Assembly (NCBI GenBank): GCA_022575985.1
Contig: JAKSXM010000132.1
Location: 7,998,001 to 8,062,000 of the forward strand
DNA: 64,000 nucleotides
Origin: Anagrus nilaparvatae
Taxonomy: Eukaryota > Arthropoda > Insecta > Hymenoptera > Mymaridae
Reading direction: 5' to 3'
A program made the translations under genes and the position numbers. Numbering within the stretch: the stretch's first letter is position 1; every line of letters starts with the position of its first letter. Below, in pieces: positions 22,191 through 35,449 of this stretch. The notes beneath the pieces are model-generated. The model did not search any database, was not told the DNA's origin, and saw only the letters and a program-made list of their open reading frames with translations.

Positions 22191-23225
22191 ACGTAGAAAA
22201 AAATCACCTGTTTTCATACGTACATATAAATACATACATACATACATAAACATATACACTTTTTTTAAAAACCGGTTTTTTAGTTTCCTAGGGTTTCAAA
22301 ACATGCTTATATGCCAAAGAATCAAAAGTCAAAATGTCACCTATCACAATGGTTATGAGGAACCAAAAATAATTATTATTTTACGATGAAAATTAAGCGA
22401 ATAATGCAAATTTTATGTTCAGAAACAGGATTTTTTCAATATAATTTCAATTATTTTGAAACCCTTTTTGAATTTAGAAAATACATAACTCGGTTGAATT
22501 TCATCGTAAAATAATAATTTTTTTTTTAATCGATTAATTTTTCCCTGCCAATTCATTTCTATAAGAAAAAAAAAATTTATGTACTTAAATTTACTTTTCA
22601 AGTCAAAAACTATTTATAGCTACAAATAGCAAAATTTATTTATGTTTTTGATATTTAAATTGAATTTTAGTATATGAAAATGATTTTTTTTCTTAAAGAA
22701 ATGAATGGACAGGGAAAACAACCAAATTGAAGAAAAAAAGTTATTGCTTTACTATGAAAATTGGGCAAGTTAAGAATTTTTTAAGTTCAAAAACAGGATT
22801 TTTTCAGAAGAATTTCAATCTTTTTTAAGATAAATTTGATCAAAATCTTAAATTGACGGTAACCTGGTTAAATTTCATTGTAAAAAGAAAAGTTTTTTTT
22901 CCTCAGGAGTCGTTTTTCTCTGGAAATCCAAAATTTTCAGCCATTTTTTATAATTTTATTTACCAAAAAATTTATTTCTAAAATTCGGGTCAGCTCGGAT
23001 ATGAAAAATACGGTTTTTGACATAAAAGTGGCAAAATCTTTTTGGCATCCATCGCCTATTTCATGTTTACGTTTTTTTTTTTACAATTCTGTAGGGTTCA
23101 AATTACTAGAAAATCATGGCGGTAGACGTGTCAAAAATATTTTTTTGTTTTTGGTGTTATTAAAACGCTTTTTCTGATAGAATTAAGAAAAATAGGGATA
23201 AGAAAAAAAAAACAATTAAACAAGC
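22190..23225. other. AT-rich island sequence, no gene
   Basis: Contains an ACAT microsatellite near 22225-22250. Two diverged copies of a sequence with TTTTTTCAATATAATTTCAA and TGGTTAAATTTCAT(C/T)GTAAAA lie around 22.42-22.55 and 22.78-22.9 kb. Nothing codes convincingly. Confidence 0.4.
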
Positions 23226-24065
23226 TTTACACCCACATAATCTAAGGAAGTAGTATATAAAAAAAATTAAACCAGAAGCCTTAAGGTGGAACCCTCGCAA
23301 GAAGAATTACAGAACAGATTTACACCAAATTATATAAAATTAAAGTTCTTTATTAATAAAATATACTGTAAAAATTTTGAGAGCACTAGTTGTTTAGTTT
23401 CGGAGAAATATGCAAAAATATTTAACATGTATGTTAAATGTAAAACTCCAAAAAAACGTAAAATAAAGAAAAAATATTAAGAAATTTAATGAAATTAATA
23501 AAAATCTCCGTATTTGTTTACAAAATAAACAAATTAATAAATTATTATAAGAAAACGTAGTTTTATCGTTGATTTAGTAACTTTTATAGTAAACATGTGG
23601 AATGTATGTCGGGGGGTATTCTTTCGGTAGTTCAAATATTATAAACACAACTAGAGTAAAATTTAATAAATAAATTTGTGATTATTATTAGTTATAAAAA
23701 ATATTATTATTAATCTCATATTATATTTTTTTGTTTATTTGGTAATTAAATTTTAAAATTAATTGAGAAAATAAGAATATTATTAAGATCTAAATTTACT
23801 AGACTTAGTAACTTTTACTGAGCTAACCAAGTGTATGTCTAGTGATATGATTTGTAATTGACTATTATTGTCACTGAGCTCCCACGTTAAACCAACATAA
23901 CCTAAGGAAGTAGTTTATTTTTAAAAAAAACTACACCAAAAGCCTTAAATCCACATAATCACTTAGTTTATGTGGATATCAGGTTTGTGGTGTAGTATCA
24001 TTTTTATATACTACTTCCTTAGGTTTTGTGGCATAGTTTTTATATGTACCACTTTCTTAAGTTAT
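23226..24065. repeat. Element with inverted ACCTAAGGAAGTAGT boxes
   Basis: The box ACATAA(C/T)CTAAGGAAGTAGT occurs on the plus strand near 23235 and 23897. It occurs on the minus strand near 24015-24035, where a nearby hairpin joins the boxes (GATTATGTGG / CCACATAATC). An open frame at 23286-23480 (64 residues, Lys-rich end) lies between them; I do not recognise it and would not call it a gene. Confidence 0.4.
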
Positions 24066-24430
24066 GAGGATTTTAGGGCGATTCGCAAAAAAAAGTGCTC
24101 CAAAAATTCTCTTCCTGAAGTGTGTTGAAGTTCAGGCTACAAAATTATCCCATGCCAATTTTCAGTATATTTGTGAAGGTTTTAGGGGTCGACCAAATCT
24201 AGGGTAAATCTCAGGCAGTTGGCTAACATCGATAATTAATTTTCAGGACGAAATTTCTTTTCAAAATACGTTTTTTATTCTTCGAGATATGTTTTCGGTG
24301 TCGATAAGCTCGAAAATGTAGGCCCCAGAGTCCGAAAATACCTTAAAAACCAACAATTGTTAGATTAAATAGTGTGAAAATCGTATACATTTGAAACATT
24401 TGAGTCGTAAATTACAATCTATAGTTATTA

Positions 24431-25777
24431 GACTGACAAAAAAAAAATCGACTTTTCGATTTTTTAAGGTGCTCAAGTGTTTTTGGGTTCCACTTTATGA
24501 AAAAAAAAGCCCTAGGTAAAGCGCATCTAAAAATATTTAGTCGTTGGACAGCGCCAAAGCGTTTTCGATTTTTGAAAATTGGTCCAGGAGCGCCGGGGGG
24601 GATTACAGCTACTAAATTTAAAAGGCAACAAAAAAATAAAACTTCGGGGGGTATTTCATAGTTTTTTTGGTCACTAAAAACGATGAAATCATTTATTTTG
24701 AATTATTTCTTTAAGGCAAAAAGTTATGATCTAATTTCGGTCTTAAAAATATCAAAAATTGGACAGTTTTTGGCGTCAAAAACATGCTGCGGACTAAAAA
24801 ATGTTTAGAAATTATTTTAAAGGGGTATTTCGAATGATCATTGGGTCACTAAAAACGATGAAATCGGTTATTTTCATTTATTCTTTACGGATTCAGAGTT
24901 ATGCGCCAAATATTGTAGCTTGATTTCCCAAATATAGCATTTTTTTGAGTTAAATGACTGTCAAGCGTACAGAGAACTTTTTTGAGCCTCTAGAAAGTTA
25001 AGTTATCATAGTTTTGTGTTTTTTAAACACCGATGCATTGGTTGCTTCGATTTTTTTATGTATTTTTATTATTTTATTATTTTTATTATTTATATTATTT
25101 TATTATTTTTATTATTTTTATTTTTTTATGTATTTTTTTATTTATTTATTATTTTTTTATTACAACCAATGCATCGGTGTTCAAAAAACACAAAACTATG
25201 ATAACATACCTTTCTAGAGGCTCAAAAGAGTTCTATGTAAGCTTGACATTGACATTTAACTCAAAAAAATGCTATATTTGGGAAATCAAGTTACATTATT
25301 TGGTGCATAACTCTGAATCAGTAAAGAATAAATGAAAATAACCGATTTCATCGTTTTTAGTGACCCAATGATCATTCGAAATACCCCTGTAAAATAATTT
25401 CTAAACATTTTTTAGTCCGCAGCATGTTTTTGACGCCAAAAACTGTCCAATTTTTGATATTTTTAAGACCGAAATTAGCTCATAACTTTTTGCCTTAAAG
25501 AAATAATTCAAAATAAATGATTCCATCGTTTTTAGTGACCAAAAAAACTATGAAATACCCCCCGAAGTTTTATTTTTTTGTTGCCTTTTAAATTTAGTAG
25601 CTGTAATCCCCCCCGACGCTCCTGAACCAATTTTCAAAAATCGAAAACGCTTTGGCGCTGTCCAACGACTAAATATTTTTAGATGCGCTTTACCTAGGGC
25701 TTTTTTTTCATAAAGTGCTACCCAAAAACGCTTGAGCACCTTAAAAAATCGAAAAGTCGATTTTTTTTTTGTCAGTC
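24431..25777. repeat. 1.35-kb fold-back element with ~600-bp near-identical arms
   Basis: The arms run from GACTGACAAAAAAAAAATCG (24431) inward and from its complement (ending 25777). They agree closely through the GGGGGGTATTTCATAG region to the central ACCGATGCATTGGTTG and its complement. The loop (about 25050-25150) is a TTTTATTATT microsatellite. No intact coding frame. The low arm divergence suggests recent formation or arm-to-arm conversion. Confidence 0.85.
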
Positions 25778-27285
25778 TAAATTAGTTATAGATGACTTTA
25801 ACATGTTGAAAAAAAACCCCAGTTTATTTCAAAGCGCCTTCTGTGCCTAGAAACGCAGGGCTTAATTCTACGACAATGTTATAAAATAGGGTTTTTAGGC
25901 AATTTTCCAAATAATGCTTTCAAATTGCAATTTAACCAAAATACTTCTGTTTGGTCTCATTATGTTGGTATAAGTGCTATCTCTCATTTCCGGTAAACCA
26001 AAATTTTTCATCTCCGATTCTTTTACCGTTATAAACAATAAACTGAATGCTCATATTTGGTCCAAAATGACCAATTTTCAAATTGCTGCTAAAGTTGTAA
26101 TTGTTGATGAAAATGGGTTTTATAGGTCTCAAAAATTTTGTACAAGAATTAACTTCCTCTCGTTATCGTATAAGTTTTAAAGAGTCTTAAGGGCAGTTTT
26201 GGGTAGTTTAACCCACGTAGGGAATTTTAATTTTTTTAAATAATTTAAAAATGACTATTGATTTATAAACAACAAAAAAATTACAAAAACAATTTTGTTA
26301 AAATTCATATTTGTAACATGTTATTTTAGAGGAGCTATTACGGTGAACCCGAGCAGGACGTAAATTTTATTTTATTAGGAGCATCGCTATTTGTTGATGC
26401 TTGTAATCTTAGCTGCGATTGGTTAACTAATAAACAAACAAAGCATCCCGCTCTGGATCGCCCTGTAAGCTGACACAAATTGATTAATCAAAAAATTTAG
26501 TGTCAGAAACAGGCAAATTATATAAGGGCATATCCATTACTTTTCATAGAAAAATGTGCGCACTTATGACTCCGATCGGGCTCAAATTTTCAGGTGTGGT
26601 TTGGAGTAATAAAAACCTCAACCAGCCAAAATTTCAGCCATTTCGCAGGCGGACGGGTTGCTACTAAAACCTTTTACTAACTCTAAAAGGTCCCAAAATA
26701 GCTGTTTTTAGCCAATTTTCGAAAATTTACTGAGCTTCAAAGATTAATCCAAATAACATCTGGCTGGTCTCACTTTTTTCCTTGAACTTTCAAATTTTAC
26801 CAAAAAAATTTTCAAAAAGTTTCAAGGAGTTGATTTTTAATGGCTATAACGTAAGATTCATTTTATCGAAAAAAGCTGATTTTTTAACTTAAATTGTGGC
26901 TCAGCATCATTAGATTAAGATTTTCAATTGGTCTCGTTAAAAGCGTCTAGCAAAGACCTTTCAAATGAGACCTTAAACGTTAAAAAAGCTTATCAGGGAC
27001 CGGAGATATAAGCAATTGAAAGTTTGCTGTTTCCGAAAATATCGTTTTTTTAACAACTTTAATCGTCTGCAAAAAAAGAAATTATTCTTTTGGGCCAAAA
27101 ACTACCCTAATACATTGACAAACTAAAGTAAGTTCTAAAGTAATTTTCCAAAAAAAAATTAATAGTAAATAATAATATTTAAGACAAATTTATTGGTTAT
27201 ATACAATTTTATTAAAAAATCAAATTATTAATTTTTTTAAATTAATAAGTGTTTTTGTAATATCATTCTGTTTACGATTTGTTAA
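25778..27285. other. Non-coding island sequence between fold-back and orphan gene
   Basis: AT-rich. A slightly more GC-rich stretch at 26330-26480 (GAGCTATTACGGTGAACCCG onward) is unassigned. Short open frames here do not show coding character. Confidence 0.4.
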
Positions 27286-29744
27286 TTAGGGAACAATATT
27301 GTACCATTCATCAAATTTAATTGTAAAATTTTCTGAATGAAAAAAGTACTTCGGAAATACATGAATATTTTTACAAGTTTTATATAATGTTAAATATTTT
27401 GTAACATCAGTAGATGAACTATTTGCAAATCCTACTTGGTTGTTTAACAAATCACCTATCAATGTAACAGGTTGAACTAATACTTTCAGTAACTCTGAAT
27501 ACTTTTTTATACCTACTATTTTAACATATTTATTTTTCTCTAAAGAAATATTGTTCTTTTTCAAAACTTTCATAACACAATAACGTTTTTTAATCTTTAA
27601 TTTTTTTTTTACATCAGCAAATAAATGCTCTCGTATGAATTTTTGATAGTTTTTCAATAATATTTCCTGAAAAATTTAAATTTTATTTAACTTACAAGTA
27701 AAATGATTGCTAAAAAGAAAAATTAAATTACTTACAGACACCTCTGTAGCCGTAGTATGCGAATTGTCAGTTTGTAAAATTATCCCGCTGTTTAAATTAA
27801 AAATACTTTTAAAAATTGGAATTACTTTCTTTGGTAAATGCTTTAAGTATTTCATGGGATACAGCATATCTTCTTTACATTTTATTTCTTTAATTATTCC
27901 TTTTTGTCTACTAAATCTTCCAAACTTGCATTTTAAAAGCCATAGAGTTATAAAATATTCTTTCAAAAAAAAATTATGTAAGTTTTCTTTGCTTAGAATC
28001 TCCAATTCCTTCGAGTTTAGATCTTTAATTAACAATGAATATAAATGTTGCATAAAACTTTTCAAATTGACAAAACGCCTTATAGAATTATTGTTAAACA
28101 AGCAATTTGCTACAGCTGAAATTATAATAAATAATTAATACTAAATATAATTAATTTTTAAAAAACTTAATGGATCTTTAGAAAAAGTTAACCTTCTTTT
28201 ATAATATGGGAGTTGTAAGCATAATATTGAAACTCCAAAAATAAATTACATTTATCGTCATTAAATATTTCAACTGGAAATTTAATATTCACTACGTAAT
28301 CGTTTAAAAAAAAATTAATGTAATGATTTCTTGACTTGATTGTTATGTCTTCATAGGTTTTAACTGCATTCGATATAGCGTACGATTTTTTTTTTTCATT
28401 ATTTATATTAAGTAACTTATACAACAAAACAGAGCAATTATTCAGAATATTATTATCTAAAGCAGTCGAGAACACACTATCCTATAAAAAAAATTTTTTA
28501 TTTTTAATTATTAGACAAAATATGTTGAAAATAACTTACAGAATACGCCATTTTTTCAAGTTGAAGACCATTAATTTTTAAATGTTTCAACACGTTTAAA
28601 TCAATATCAATTCCTTCACCTGGAGACATAGACGATATTCTGATGATATAATCAAAATTTATTGATACAATATCCTGGTGCTCTAAGTTACATATTTTAT
28701 TTAAAAATGAATTGCCTCTATTAAGAGAAAAATTTCCAGAATTCATTTGTAAACTATAAATTTTATAAAAAATCACATTATAAACATTACCACAATCAAT
28801 TCTGAGGTTTCAGACGTTACTTTGTGTACCTGTATTGTATCGAAGATGATAAATCACCAAAATTCATATTCTCGCCAAAAAATTTTATAAATTTAAAATA
28901 GCTACTGATTTCCATAGTAGCTTGGAAACTAAAAATACGTGACTTAAAACTGGTCAAATTTATTTGCTTGCAAAATTTCGAAACTAAACTCTCTAATACC
29001 AATCTAAAATAAGTGTAATTTTTTAATAAAATGCAAACAATTTAAATTAAATTAAATTTTTATAAATACTTACATAAATCCAAGAAATTTGTCACCTTCA
29101 ATAATATTTTGTGCATTGTTAATTACCATATGTAAAGTAAAAGTAGAGTTTCTTAAAAACGGCAATTTAAGAACATTTTTTTCAATGTATTCATTTAAGT
29201 CTAAAAATAAATAGATGCTACATAAATATATAAAATATGTCTTTCATTTATTAAATATTTTTTTCAATGATATATCAATGAATCATGCAAACAAAAATTT
29301 ATAATAAAAATACAAGCAAAAAATCTTTGTTTTAGGTTAAACTGAACATACCGTCATAATTAATTTCTAAAATAAAATTATTAAAATAAGTTAAATCATC
29401 TAGATCTTTGACATTATAATCTATAATAAATGGTTGCAAATTACGGCTCCGTAAAATAAATGTGTCCCAATCAATGATTGACTCAATATTAATATCAGAT
29501 ACTTTACTAAACTTTTCATATTCTGGATCTAGTTCGTTAAATACATTCTGAAAACAAAATAAATTACTATAACAAACAGAAAAGTAAAATAAATTAATAT
29601 CAAATTAATTATAATAACCAAATTACTACAATATTGATTAATTATTCCATCTAATTTATCAATATCACACAATGTATACGAATCCTGTTTAATTTCAAAA
29701 ATGTCATCTGAACTCCTAAATGACATCATTAATCGCTGAGGTTG
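27286..29744 (-). CDS. Orphan eight-exon gene inside the island
   Basis: Eight exons can be joined in one frame with consistent phases: 29744-29619, 29547-29352, 29200-29074, 29003-28830, 28717-28540, 28481-28193, 28115-27736 and 27666-27286 (stop). Introns are 18-to-150-bp-class short gaps with AG acceptors; donors are GTATGT, GTAAGT, GTACAC, GTAAGT, GTTAAC, GTAAGT, plus a weak GTTATT for the first. Together they give about 616 residues. The first exon begins at an acceptor, so an upstream exon may lie in the repeat array; otherwise ATG 29729 is the start. The protein is rich in Asn, Lys, Phe and Ile, has no signal peptide or membrane helix, and shows no motif I recognise (no DDE, Rep/helicase, polymerase or zinc-finger pattern). 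Clean phases across seven introns imply recent coding constraint. It could be the element's own mobility gene, cargo, or a host gene. Confidence 0.65.
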
Positions 29745-31704
29745 CTGAAATAATACAATTACAACTTAAAACCTGGTCAACTAAATCAAGTGTTCGGGTG
29801 AACATCAAAAGTGAAAATCACAAGTCAATTTAACTGTTGACCCTTCAAAGGTACAATTTATAATGATGAGAAAATGGTTATGCAGCTGTATTTATAGAGT
29901 GTGGTAAATCTGGTCAACTAAATCTGGTCAACTAAATCTGGTCAAGTAAATTCATGTAAATAATTATTTTGTCTACAATATAAAAAAAAAATTATTACAT
30001 CCCTGTACATCCCTATATAAATAATAGTTTGAGATCAGCCAACCGGCTCAAGAGCCGGAAAATCGCGAACGACTCAACTAAATCTGGTCAACCAAGAGTG
30101 ATGGGGTGAACATCAAAAGTGAAAATCACAAGTCAATTTACCTATTGACACTTCAAAGGTACTATTTATAATCATGAGAAAATAGTTATGCAGCTGTATT
30201 TATAGTAAATCTGGTCAAGTAAATCTGGTCAACTCAATCTGGTCAACTCAATCTGGTCAACTAAATCTGGTCAACTAAATCTGGTCAACCAAGAGTGATG
30301 GGGTGAACATCAAAAGTGAAAATCACAAGTCAATTTACCTGTTGACACTTCAAAGGTACAATTTATAAAGATGAGAAAATGGTTATGCAGCTGTATTTAT
30401 AGTAAATCTGGTCAAGTAAATCTGGTCAAGTAAATCTGGTCAACTAAATCTGGTCAACTAAATCTGGTCAACTAAATCTGGTCAACCAAGAGTGATCAGG
30501 TGAACATCAAAAGTGAAAATCACAAGTCAATTTAACTGTTGACCCTTCAAAGGTACAATTTTTAATGATGAGAAAATGGTTATGCAGCTGTATTTATAGA
30601 GTGTGGTCAACTAAATCTGGTCAACTAAATCTGGTCAACCAATAGTGATCGGGTGAACATCAAAAGTGAAAATCACAAGTCAATTTAACTGTTGACCCTT
30701 CAAAGGTACAATTTATAATGATGGGAAAATGGTTATGCAGCTGTATTTATAGAGTGTGGTCAACTAATTCTAGTCAACCAAGAGTGATCGGGTGAACATC
30801 AAAAGTGAAAATCACAAGTCAATTTACCTGTTGAAACTTCAAAGGTACAATTTATAATGATAAGACTAAGGATATGCAGCTAAATATATAGAGTGTGGTC
30901 AACTAAATCTGGTCAACTAAATCTGGTCAACCAAGAGTGACCGGGTGAACATCAAAAGTGAAAATCACAAGTCAATTTACCTGTAGACACTTCAAAGGTA
31001 CAATTTATAATGATAAGACTAAGGATATGCAGCTAAATATATAGAGTCTGGTCAAGTAAATCTGGTCAACAAAATCTTGTCAACTAAATGTGGTCAACCA
31101 AATCTTGTCAACTAAATCTGGTCAACAAAATATGGTTAACAAAATGTGGTCAACTAAATCTGGTCAAAAAAATCTGGCAAATAAATCTGGTCAACAAAAG
31201 ATGGTTAACAAAATGTGTTCAACTACATCTGGTCAACAAAATGTGGTCAACTAAATCTGGTCAACTAATTCTGGTCAAGAAAATGTGGTCAAGTAAATGT
31301 GGTCAAATAAATGTGGTAAAATAAATCAGGTCAACTAAATCTGGTCAACTAAATCTGGTCAACAAAATGTGGTCAACTAAATCTGGTCAACTTAATCTGG
31401 TCAAGAAAATGTGGTCAAGTAAATGTGGTCAAATAAATGTGGTAAAATAAATCAGGTCAACTAAATCTGGTCAACTAAATCTGGTCAACTTAATCTGGTC
31501 AAGAAAATGTGGTCAAGTAAATGTGGTCAAATAAATGTGGTAAAATAAATCAGGTGAACTAAATCTGGTCAACTAAATCAGGTCAACAAAATGTGGACAA
31601 CTAAATCTGGTCAACTTAATCTGGTCAAGAAAATGTGGTCAAGTAAATGTGGTCAACTAATTCTGGTCGACCAAGAGTAGTCGGGTGAACATCCTAAGTG
31701 AAAT

Positions 31705-31970
31705 TCAACAATTTGACGTCATTTTTTTTTACCAGAAAAAAAAGTGAACAAAGATGAGTTGAACAGAAAAAAATGAACAAACTTTAAAATTTTTATGCTC
31801 AACTTTTTATTTTCATTTTTTCATTAATTTTATATTTTTTTTCTGTCAAAAAATTTTGTTCAACTTTTTTTGTTCAAAAATTTCTATGTTCAACTTTTTT
31901 TGTTCATTTTTTTCTGTTCAACTTATCTTTGTTCCCTTTTTTTTCTGGTCTAATAAAAATGGCGTCTTTA
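31705..31970. repeat. Imperfect long hairpin inside the array
   Basis: GACGTCATTTTT...GTGAACAAAGATGAGTTGAA on the left pairs with TTCAACTTATCTTTGTTC...AAATGGCGTC on the right. The loop is near 31800-31830. Single-arm copies recur elsewhere in the array. Confidence 0.75.
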
Positions 31971-33336
31971 TAATGATAAGAAAAAGAATATGCATATATA
32001 GAGTCTGGTCAAGTGAATCTGGTCAACTAAATGTGGTCAACTAAATCTGGTCAACTAAATCTGGTCAATAAAATGTGGTTAACAAAATGTGGTCAACTAA
32101 ATCTGGTCAACAAAATGTGGTTAATAAAATGTGGTCAACTAAATCTGGTCAAAAAAATCTCGTAAATAAATCTGGTCAACAAAAGGTTGTCAATTAAATC
32201 TGATCAACTAAATCTGGTCAACAAAATGTGGTCAACTAAATCTGGTCAAAATTTTTTAATATTTTTAATTTGACCTCATTTACTTAAACATACTTACTTG
32301 ACCAGATTTAGTTGACCACATTTACTTGACCACACTTATTTGACCAGATTTAGTTAACCAGATTTAGTTTACCACATTTTGTTAACCACATTTTGTTGAA
32401 CACATTTTGTTGACCAGATTTATTTACCAGATTTTTTTGACCAGATTTAGTTGACCACATTTTGTTAACCACATTTAGTTGACCAGATTTAGTTGACCAC
32501 ATTTTGTTTACCACATTTTGTTGACCAGATTTAGTTTACCACATTTTGTTGACCAGATTTAGTTGACCAGATTTAGTTGACCACATTTTGTTAACCACTT
32601 TTTGTTGACCAGATTTAGCTGACCACATTTATTTGACCACATTTACTTGACCACACTTACTTGACCAGATTTAGTTAACCAGATTTAGTTTACCACATTT
32701 TGTTAACCACATTTTGTTAACCACATTTTGTTGACCAGATTTAGTTGACCACATTTTGTTAACCACATTTTGTTGACCAGATTTAGTAAATATGTTTAAG
32801 TAAATGTGGTCAAATTAAAAATATTAAAAAATTTTTTTCTGTTCAACTCATCTTTGTTCACTTTTTTTTCTGGTAAAAAAAATGGCATCAGAAAAAGGAT
32901 ATGCAGCTAAATATATAAAGTCTGGTCAACAAAATCTTGTCAACTAAATGTGGTCAACTAAATCTGGTCAACTAAATCTGGTGAACTAAATCTGGTCAAC
33001 AAAATGTGGTAAACAAAATGTGGTCAACTAAATCTGGTCAACTAAATGTGGTTAACAAAATGTGGTCAACTAAATCTGGTCAAAAAAATCTGGTAAATAA
33101 ATCTGGTCAACAAAATGTGGTCTACAAAATGTGGTTAACAAAATGTGGTAAACTAAATCTGGTTAACTAAATCTGGTCAAGTGAGTGTGGTCAAGTAAAT
33201 GTGGTCAAATAAATCTGGTCAACCAAATGTGGTCAACTAAATCTGGTCAACAAAATATGATCAACAAAATGTGGTCAACTAAATCTGGTCAATTAATTCT
33301 GGTCAAGTAAATGTGGTCAAATAAATGTGTTCAACT

Positions 33337-35449
33337 AAATCAGGTCAACTAAATCTGGTCAACTAAATCTGGTCAACAAAAGGTGGTCAACTAATTCTGG
33401 TCAACCGAGAGTAGTTGGGTGAACATCATAAGTGAAAATCAAAATACAATTTGACGCCATTTTTTTTTACCAACAAAAAAAGTGAACAAAGATGAGTTGA
33501 ACAGAAAAAAATGAAGAAAAAAAAGTTGAACATAGAAATTTTTGAACAAAATAAATTGAACATAAAAATTTTTGAACAAATACAGTTGACCAAAATTTTT
33601 TGAATTAATGTGGTCAACTAAATCTGGTCAACAAAAAGTGGTTAACAAAATGTGTTCAAATAAATTTGGTCAACTAAATCTGATCAACTAAATCTGGTCA
33701 AGTATATATGGTCAAATAAATGTGGTCAACTAAATCTGGTCAACTAAATGTGGTCAAACAAATCTTGTCAACAAAATGTGGTCAAAACAATCTGGTCAAC
33801 TAAATCTGGTCAACCAAGAGTAGTCGGGTGAACATCATAAGTGAAATTCAAAAGACAATTAGACGGCATTTTTTTGGACCAGAAAAAAAGTGAACAAAGA
33901 TGAGTTGAACAGAAAAAAATGAACAAAAAAAGTTGAGCATAGAAATTTTTGAACAAAATAAATTGAACATAAAAGTTTTTGAACAAAAAAAGTAACTAAA
34001 TCTGATCAACTAAATGTGGTCAACTAAATCTGGTCAACTAAATCTGTTCAACAAAATGTGCTCAACTAAATCTGGTCTAGTAAACGTATTCAACTAAATC
34101 TGGTCAACTAAATGTGGTCAATTAAATGTGGTCAACCAAAAGTGGTTTGGTGAATATCAAAAATGAAAATCACAAGACAATTTACCTATTGACACTGCAG
34201 AGCTACAATTTATAATGATAAGAAAACGATATGCAGCTAAATATATAGAGTCTGGTCAAGTAAATCTGGTCAACAAAATCTTGTCAACTAAATGTGGTCA
34301 ACCAAATCTTGTCAACTAAATCTGGTCAACAAAATATGGTTAACAAAATGTGGTCAACTAAATCTGGTCAAAAAAATCTGGCAAATAAATCTGGTCAACA
34401 AAAGATGGTTAACAAAATGTGTTCAACTACATCTGGTCAACAAAATGTGGTCAACTAAATCTGGTCAACTAATTCTGGTCAAGAAAATGTGGTCAAGTAA
34501 ATGTGGTCAAATAAATGTGGTAAAATAAATCAGGTCAACTAAATCTGGTCAACTAAATCTGGTCAACAAAAGGTGGTCAACTAATTCTGGTCAACCGAGA
34601 GTAGTTGGGTGAACATCATAAGTGAAAATCAAAATACAATTTGACGCCATTTTTTTTTACCAACAAAAAAAGTGAACAAAGATGAGTTGAACAGAAAAAA
34701 ATGAAGAAAAAAAAGTTGAACATAGAAATTTTTGAACAAAATAAATTGAACATAAAAATTTTTGAACAAATACAGTTGACCAAAATTTTTTGAATTAATG
34801 TGGTCAACTAAATCTGGTCAACAAAAAGTGGTTAACAAAATGTGTTCAAATAAATTTGGTCAACTAAATCTGATCAACTAAATCTGGTCAAGTATATATG
34901 GTCAAATAAATGTGGTCAACTAAATCTGGTCAACTAAATGTGGTCAAACAAATCTTGTCAACAAAATGTGGTCAAAACAATCTGGTCAACTAAATCTGGT
35001 CAACCAAGAGTAGTCGGGTGAACATCATAAGTGAAATTCAAAAGACAATTAGACGGCATTTTTTTGGACCAGAAAAAAAGTGAACAAAGATGAGTTGAAC
35101 AGAAAAAAATGAACAAAAAAAGTTGAGCATAGAAATTTTTGAACAAAATAAATTGAACATAAAAGTTTTTGAACAAAAAAAGTAACTAAATCTGATCAAC
35201 TAAATGTGGTCAACTAAATCTGGTCAACTAAATCTGTTCAACAAAATGTGCTCAACTAAATCTGGTCTAGTAAACGTATTCAACTAAATCTGGTCAACTA
35301 AATGTGGTCAATTAAATGTGGTCAACCAAAAGTGGTTTGGTGAATATCAAAAATGAAAATCACAAGACAATTTACCTATTGACACTGCAGAGCTACAATT
35401 TATAATGATAAGAAAACGATATGCAGCTAAATATATAGAGTCTGGTCAA
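33337..35449. repeat. Recent direct duplication of ~923 bp within the array
   Basis: 33337-34259 and 34527-35449 appear identical (offset 1190) wherever I compared them. The linker 34260-34526 is itself a copy of 31056-31322 (offset 3204). The copies are so alike that recent unequal exchange or an assembly join must be considered. Confidence 0.8.

Noticed and set aside
25014..25335. Hydrophobic frames rich in Phe, Tyr and Leu
   Set aside because: They come from the TTTTATTATT microsatellite in the loop of the fold-back element.
31088..31324. Open frame encoding WSTKSGQLNLVNK-like repeats (also an identical copy at 34292-34528)
   Set aside because: The 14-bp repeat read in three successive frames gives a 14-residue pattern by arithmetic. 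There are no start context, no splice structure and no conservation beyond the DNA repeat.
33426..33617. Minus-strand frame of 63 residues, duplicated at 34616-34807
   Set aside because: It lies in the TTGAACA/GTGAACA spacer of the array and is duplicated with it. Composition is that of the repeat.
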